Shown here in pieces: positions 58,929 through 64,000 of a stretch of DNA of 64,000 bases. The stretch's first letter is position 1; every line of letters begins with the position of its first letter. The stretch lies in NCBI GenBank assembly GCA_944472155.2, contig OX235279.1:58253564-58317563 (forward strand). The letters are read 5' to 3'. Both the position numbers and the translations under genes were made by a program. The notes under the pieces were generated by a model that saw nothing but the letters and a program-made list of their open reading frames with translations, had not been told where the DNA came from and ran no database searches. Source of the stretch: Trichobilharzia szidati (Eukaryota; Platyhelminthes; Trematoda; Strigeidida; Schistosomatidae).

Positions 58929-59115
58929 TCAGTAGTAGCAGAAGTATTATTAATGATAGTAGTGGTAGTAGTGACAATGGTATTATTAATAATAGTAGTA
59001 GCTGTGGCAGTAGTATGAGAAGTAGAAGAAACAGTGGTAGTGATAGTATTGGTAGTAGTAGTGGTAGTATTAGTCGTAGTCGTAGTAGTAGTAGTAGTAG
59101 TGGTAGTAGAATATC
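58929..59115. repeat. GTA/GTR trinucleotide array, block 3
   Basis: The array resumes immediately after the right LTR (tcagtagtagcagaagtatt) and ends near 59115 in a pure AGT run. The three blocks appear to be one original array split by LTR insertions. Confidence 0.93.
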
Positions 59116-60375
59116 AATGAAACGAAACTATTACTGGTAGAAATACATCACCATAAAACTGGTATAGTCTGATCAGCAGATGGACTTGAAAACAGACAAG
59201 CTTTTACCAATAAATATCTTCAAGGAAGTAGTTTTAACTCAGAAGCAATGAATTAGGGATTACGAAAAATTTGCAGCAAATCAATCTGCAAACAAACATT
59301 TGAAGTTTGTTGTACTGAATTTGTGTGAATGATAATAACTGGGAAGTCTCAAGGTAATCTGCCAATTCTTTTTCCTACTTTTAAGCGAAGAGCTTAACAG
59401 TTATTAAGTTTGACAAAAAAACTTTACATGGAAAGTCAAGTTGGCTGTAAAGGTAATGCGATGAATTTCATCTTCATGATTTAAAAAAAGTACCAAATGT
59501 TGGGTAAAATGACTGATTACCAGACATTACAAAAGTCTCGCCTTGTGTATGATATGTTTCAGAATGTACATATGAATTTATCATTATCAAATCACTCAGC
59601 TTTACCTGGGTCAGCAAGCTGGGTTGCAATTAAGTTGAAGAATAAAAGGTAGACAATTATGTGAATGAAAAATTTCATTCAAATTGAAACTGCTGAATGA
59701 CACCAGGTATTGCTCTGGTCAGCTTTCTATACTGAAAGTAGTTAAGAGCATATTTCTAATTAAAAGTATACTTCTTAGGCTGAAAATTCAAGAAGCGAAT
59801 TTGAATGTACTTGTAAAAGCCACTGATTTTGGACAAAGTGTTATTTTACGAAACTTTACGAAAAGAAAAATGCTTTACTGCTGAATAAACAGACTAGTAA
59901 GGGTATAAATAGCTTCATTAGTCGTGTTTTTACTGTTCTGCAGCAAAATTATTAGGAAATAACGATACTCAACTCACAACCAAAAGTATTTTGACTTAGG
60001 TTAATTGAATTAACTGTAAAGTAGTAGTCACTAAAACTTCAAGATAAACACAGAAGTGTCAGAATTAACCCACGCATTCTACTTAGGTTCGGATGACTGT
60101 TTAAAACTTCTGAATGTGTTTCCTATAGAAAACAACATCAGTTTTCATTCCTATTTTCGTTAACAGCTGAGTAAATATTTCCGGCATCTCAGAAATTACG
60201 TCGATATTTCTTTACAACTAGATTGTTTTCTATCCAAAAGATTATAATGCTAGATTCTCACTAGTTCCTGACTCTGGGTCGAAGCTGTCGTGAAACAACT
60301 GCTCCTTTAGTTGGTCTGGAGGTATTTAACTTGCTTCTGCATATTTTCACAACACTAAGTGTAGACCAAAAGACC
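59116..60375. other. Intergenic, no feature seen
   Basis: AT-rich sequence; no gene, repeat or RNA structure that I can support. Confidence 0.45.
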
Positions 60376-60377
60376 TA

Positions 60378-60685
60378 ACAGCCAAAGAAGACAAGATAGG
60401 CACTGTGCCCAACGTAAGCCACATCAACTGTGAAAAATGATATATGGACCAAAACGAATTCCCCGTCTGACAAGATAAACTAGCCGTCTAAAGATATGAC
60501 ACATATTCCTTCATTTCAATGCACGTGGACAACAACAGAGCCCAGTTTTACTGAGAAAAATTGAGGATATGAAATAGTGCGAGTGATAACAATGTCGGAG
60601 AATTCCTAGAGGTCAGATGCTTAGATCAGTCTGCACTCAGCAAACATATTGGCATAGATCACATTTATGTCAATAAAGAATAAGT
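60378..60685 (+). pseudogene. Degenerate GIY-YIG-type endonuclease remnant (possible)
   Basis: Broken + strand frames read KEDKIGTVPNVSHINCEK, then DTYSFISMHVDNNRAQFY, then DNNVGEFLEVRCLDQSALSK HIGIDHIYV in separate pieces. The order (Cys-containing strand, HVD..H/Q-F, EFLEA..DQ..N/SKHI.ID..Y) resembles the C-terminal nuclease part of some PLE or related retroelement proteins. Stops and a frameshift separate the pieces. Assigned by pattern only; it could be another retroelement domain. Confidence 0.4.
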
Positions 60686-61119
60686 CATATGGCAGATAGG
60701 TAATACACCAGGAAAATAAAATAATCAAAACAATACAAATGAAAACAAGGATAAGGCGACCTCACAATTCAACCACTGAGCTTATGAAAAACAACCACAA
60801 CAAAATCTGAATGACTGTCTTCTAAGTGGATACTAACATTTTAATCAATCGGCCACTTAAAAACTAGGCATAATTATTCGATTCGCTTACCACTCTTTAT
60901 GGACCAGTTAAGGTCGAAAGTCAACTATTAGTTGGTGTGAAGAGTTGGATGTTCTTCTGTCAGTCTGTTATTATCTTATCTTGTCGACAAGTATCATTTA
61001 TTATTGGACTTGTTATTTTAGTCCTTTTAGTCCTATAACAGTTTATTTTGATGAGATAGAATGCGAAAATGATATCATGAATCTGTGTGTAGATAGTTTC
61101 TGTGCCTTATTGTTGAATC

Positions 61120-61965
61120 AGGAAATGTGGTGGAAATCGGCTCTAGAAGGTCTGAACTTTAAAGATGACTTATGTCTCATGTCACACAAACTCGAGGACT
61201 TACAGGCGAAAATCAACAAGATGGAAGTAGCAGCAGCAGCAAAGACAGGACTCCAGGTGAACATAGAGAAGACAGAAGTGATGAAGAAAATCAACCAACA
61301 ACAACAAGCATCAGTTACTATCCACTAGAGAAAGTTAAATGAGGCCTCTTCTCTCATTTAGCTAGGCAGCATCGTTTCAACTACAGGTGACAGCATGGAT
61401 GAAGTTGTCAAATATAGTATCGGAAATGCAAGACAAATATTCACCACTCGGAAATCAATGTGGGAATCTAGTGTACTTAGCACAAGTAACAGGATTTAAA
61501 TCTTCAACTGTAAAGTCAGGTCGATGATTCTCATTAGTTCACAAAATGATTTTTTTAGAAGCCTATTGCAGACTTTTATCAACAGACTCCTTCTCTTCAT
61601 AGTGAAATTCAGATGTCCTGCTTAAAAGGATAACTGAAAAAGAACCATAGCAACAAACGGCAAACAAGAACTTATCTCTTAACAAATATGCTAGAAGAGA
61701 TGGAGATGAGTTGGAGCTACGCTAAGGGGACCGCCGAGTGATATCACTTATCTCAACCTCGGGTTGGATCCGAGTGAGAAACGACAAGTTGGATGTGGGT
61801 ATCAGTGTGACATGGAGGAGATTGTGTAAGAAGGAAATGAAAGATTATGGGCAATCGTGGAGCCAACCAAAACGGACTGAAGAGAAGAGGATCAATCGGC
61901 AATGTGGTGGTGAAGGCCAATGTTTTCACTCGAAACCCAAGAGAATAGTAACCATTTCATGGTGA
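61120..61965 (+). mobile_element. RTE-clade retrotransposon, 3' fragment
   Basis: It begins at the RT C-motif region: ALEGLNFKDDLCLMSHKLED near 61139, with the FADD box changed to FKDD. It continues GLQVNIEKTEVMKK, matching the post-RT text of the 48-kb copy. The tail is a variant, gaaggccaatgttttcactcg near 61913, then AGAATAGTAACC. Frames are broken further downstream. Dead copy. Confidence 0.85.
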
Positions 61966-63247
61966 TAGAAACACGGTGAGAATCGGTGAATTAAGCGTGG
62001 ATTAGATATATCTGTCTCAATCAACTGAGTGTTACTTTGCTAAAATCATTGCTATGTCAATTAATTTCAGTGATTCCCTTCCAACAAAATTACATTAAAG
62101 TGGGGTTTTCTTTTACACCTTTGTGGTATGTGAAACTATAGGACTTAAAGTGTTGTTGATTTGCGTGAACCGTATTATTAAAACAAATGAAAAAATATTT
62201 ATTCAGAATTAATAAGGGGGAATTAATGTTACAGACTTTTTTAATCGTGCCGAGTTTTATTTTATTTTTTAAATATTTTATAATAAAATGTGAAAGTAAT
62301 AAGAAAAAAGGAGAAAATAAATCATGCATAATTTATGAGAACGAAACATGTGGATCTGTTGCGTTCAAATTTAATCTAATTATAAACTGCATACACCCCC
62401 TACAGTGTGAGAGAACACGCAGGTTCATAATAATATACTGATGTTAATAAAAGTTTAAATGAATAATTAAAATAACTTCAGGAGACAAACACATTCAAAC
62501 TAGTAAATGCTATTCAAGATTTCATGTTAATAACAGTAGACTGAGGAGTCAAATATTATCTTTTCTGTTTTGTGAGCAGTTAGGGCTACAATTAGACTAA
62601 TTTTACTCTAATAACAAATCTTGCAAATACTCTCTTCAACAAGTCAACACCAGAAATAACACCAAGTCCAGGAATATCTACTATCTATTACACAACAGTT
62701 GGTGATCCCAAGTGAGTATAATATAATCAAAATTATCCTCATGCTTTAATTAATGAATTCTCAGTTGGAGTCTTAGTGAGGACAGCAGAATATGCGAACA
62801 CAGCTTATAAACCTATTTCAAAAGGAGGGAATATTCTGAACTCCAAATATAAACAAATTATCAGTCCATATTTCCTACACCGGTCAAAAATTAAAAACAC
62901 TACGTAAACGAGATATCGGATTCTAAATGACTGATCTTCTTATTATTTTAATTCATGTACCTGGATCGTTAATTCGTGGCATCCGGTGTTTATCATGATA
63001 ACACATTCAGAATACATTGTTGGCATTCAACTAGTGCATAAAAGAATAGTTTTAGGGCAGCTTAACAAACTTTGACTCTGTGTATCATAGCAAAGCCAAG
63101 GGATTCGTGGACAACAGAAAACCACCCTAATCTGAACAGTGACTAAACTATAATGTAATACAGAAAATATTCAACGTTAAGATTCTGTACTGTTATACTT
63201 AGTGTGTTCAAGAGACGGTTTCATAGACAAAAATATAAATCAGATAA
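61966..63247. other. Intergenic, no feature seen
   Basis: AT-rich sequence with no supportable gene or repeat. Confidence 0.45.
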
Positions 63248-63300
63248 TTCATACAACTGGTTCCCTTGATAAATTTCGATAAAGAAAGGAAGACGAAATT

Positions 63301-63349
63301 TGCAGTATAAAATGATATCATTCTATTTCACAGGTTCTCATCAGCTGCA
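63301..63349 (-). ncRNA. Hammerhead ribozyme-like motif, left arm
   Basis: This is the exact reverse-complement counterpart of 63671-63719: core ctgatga, gaaa, the same stem I (tgcag/ctgca) and the same stem III palindrome. The two arms agree through this segment, so either they separated recently or the segment is conserved. The same weakness in stem II applies. Confidence 0.5.
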
Positions 63350-63670
63350 GACTACCTGAAATTACAATGGTTATATAAGTGATAATAACATACTTTAATG
63401 TTTGAGTAGTAGTAGAGAAGAGATAAAATTGACGCATCCAAAAAAGAATGAAAGCATTACAATTTTTAGTTGAAGTTATCATCATCAATTTATACACTTC
63501 CAAAGTTGGAAAGAGGGGGGAGGGGTAAGACAGAGAACAGAAAAATTGATTAACAGAAACAGTGTTAGCTTGTAGGTTCACATGGCGTCAATTTTATCTC
63601 TTCTCTACTACTACTCAAACATTAAAGTATGTTATTATCACTTATATAACCATTGTAATTTCAGGTAGTC

Positions 63671-63719
63671 TGCAGCTGATGAGAACCTGTGAAATAGAAT
63701 GATATCATTTTATACTGCA
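63671..63719 (+). ncRNA. Hammerhead ribozyme-like motif, right arm
   Basis: Stem I pairs tgcag (63671-63675) with ctgca (63715-63719). Core CTGATGA lies at 63676-63682 and GAAA follows gaacctgt. Stem III is ataga-atg with cat-tttat, 8 pairs including one G-U, capped by a short loop. The cleavage triplet is ATA, permitted by the NUH rule. Stem II (gaacctgt) barely pairs, which is the main objection. An alternative fold (ttcaggt with acctgtgaa) competes. Confidence 0.5.
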
Positions 63720-63767
63720 AATTTCGTCTTCCTTTCTTTATCGAAATTTATCAAGGGAACCAGTTGT

Positions 63768-64000
63768 ATGAAGTTCTTGAAAAGACGCCTCCCTGCCAAA
63801 ACTATTAAGTCACTGAATCAGGTGGTGACCATACGATGCAGAATATCTACAGAATCAACAAAGATCAGGTTCTGTGAACAGTGTTTGCAAACAGGTTGTT
63901 TCCCACGGCAGTTCCTGAAACAAGTGCGATCGGCTAAACTCCCACCTTCCCAAAAGAATCTCCATCGAATAACAAAATCTCACATCGAATCTTCATACTA
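63768..64000 (+). CDS. Open frame running off the window, probable N-terminus of a Penelope-like element protein
   Basis: ATG at 63768, 77 codons without a stop to the window end, in AT-rich DNA where open frames are usually short. It reads MKFLKRRLPAKTIKSLNQVV, then STKIRFCEQCLQTGCFPRQF and LKQVRSAKLPPSQKNLHRIT. It is basic, with a CEQCLQTGCFPR segment resembling the FL.RC...G.IP region near the start of many PLE proteins. Placement right after a hammerhead-bearing terminal repeat fits. RT and GIY-YIG domains would lie outside the window, so the assignment is inference. Confidence 0.5.
   Translation, partial: MKFLKRRLPAKTIKSLNQVVTIRCRISTESTKIRFCEQCLQTGCFPRQFLKQVRSAKLPPSQKNLHRITKSHIESSY

Larger units (their letters stand above)
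63248..63772. repeat. Long inverted repeat with hammerhead-like motif in each arm (PLE terminal-repeat type)
   Basis: Arms 63248-63434 and 63585-63772 (about 187 bases each) are near-perfect reverse complements around a 150-base centre. Each contains a hammerhead-like segment, in opposite orientation. The right arm leads directly into an open frame starting at 63768 with PLE-like character. PLE copies commonly carry such terminal repeats and often come with an inverted truncated copy, so this is read as the 5' end of a PLE with an inverted repeat unit upstream. Confidence 0.75.

Noticed and set aside
1..64000. CRISPR arrays, bacterial operons, rRNA genes
   Set aside because: No regularly spaced direct repeats, no prokaryotic gene organisation and no rRNA-like segments were seen; the window is eukaryotic.

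Overview
This is eukaryotic, AT-rich, repeat-dense DNA, most likely from a blood fluke (Schistosoma or a close trematode). The support is: introns of up to about 14.6 kb with GT..AG borders, many degraded RTE-clade non-LTR retrotransposons, Penelope-like element (PLE) pieces, and tRNA-derived SINEs with hammerhead-ribozyme-like segments of the type known from the schistosome Sm-alpha family. The species cannot be fixed from the sequence alone.

The window holds one convincing host gene, on the + strand from about 11.6 to 43.0 kb. It is an aryl hydrocarbon receptor (AHR/Spineless-type bHLH-PAS transcription factor). I read it as 12 coding exons whose phases all agree and which join into about 1249 codons: a basic N-terminus, bHLH, PAS-A, PAS-B, then a long Asn/Ser/Gln-rich C-terminal half encoded mainly by one 2.3-kb exon. 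Most lie far apart: intron 1 is 3.6 kb and intron 2 (between the bHLH and PAS-A exons) is 14.6 kb. The introns are loaded with SINEs, foldback elements and RTE tails. The final exon is the least certain part.

Layout: 0.3-1.05 kb RTE 3' fragment; 2.9-5.2 kb internally deleted RTE copy; 6.9-7.4 kb RTE 3' end; 8.8-9.75 kb SINE and RTE tail on the minus strand; 11.6-43.0 kb AHR, with a foldback at 12.0 kb, SINEs at 13.7, 16.0, 21.9, 25.8 and 34.4 kb, an inverted pair of PLE endonuclease fragments at 22.3-23.9 kb, a half-foldback at 29.7 kb, a hammerhead-bearing inverted SINE at 32.7-33.05 kb and another hammerhead SINE at 42.1 kb; 45.9-46.2 kb RT fragment (minus); 48.0-53.9 kb two RTE copies in the same direction with an inverted RTE tail between them; 57.0-59.1 kb a GTA-type trinucleotide array split by two oppositely oriented LTRs; 60.4-60.7 kb degenerate endonuclease-like remnant; 61.1-61.96 kb RTE 3' end; 63.25-64.0 kb a hammerhead-bearing inverted repeat followed directly by an open reading frame that runs off the right edge and looks like the N-terminus of a PLE protein.

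The main theme outside AHR is retroelements carrying self-cleaving-RNA-like segments. They occur in two unrelated settings: tRNA-derived SINEs (32.7 and 42.2 kb) and PLE-like terminal repeats (63.3/63.7 kb, with a weaker relative at 12.0 and 29.7 kb), several as head-to-head inverted copies. Separately, a second tRNA-derived SINE family shares its 3' tail with the RTE elements, as expected of a SINE mobilised by an RTE partner. All homology calls come from reading by eye; no database search was run.
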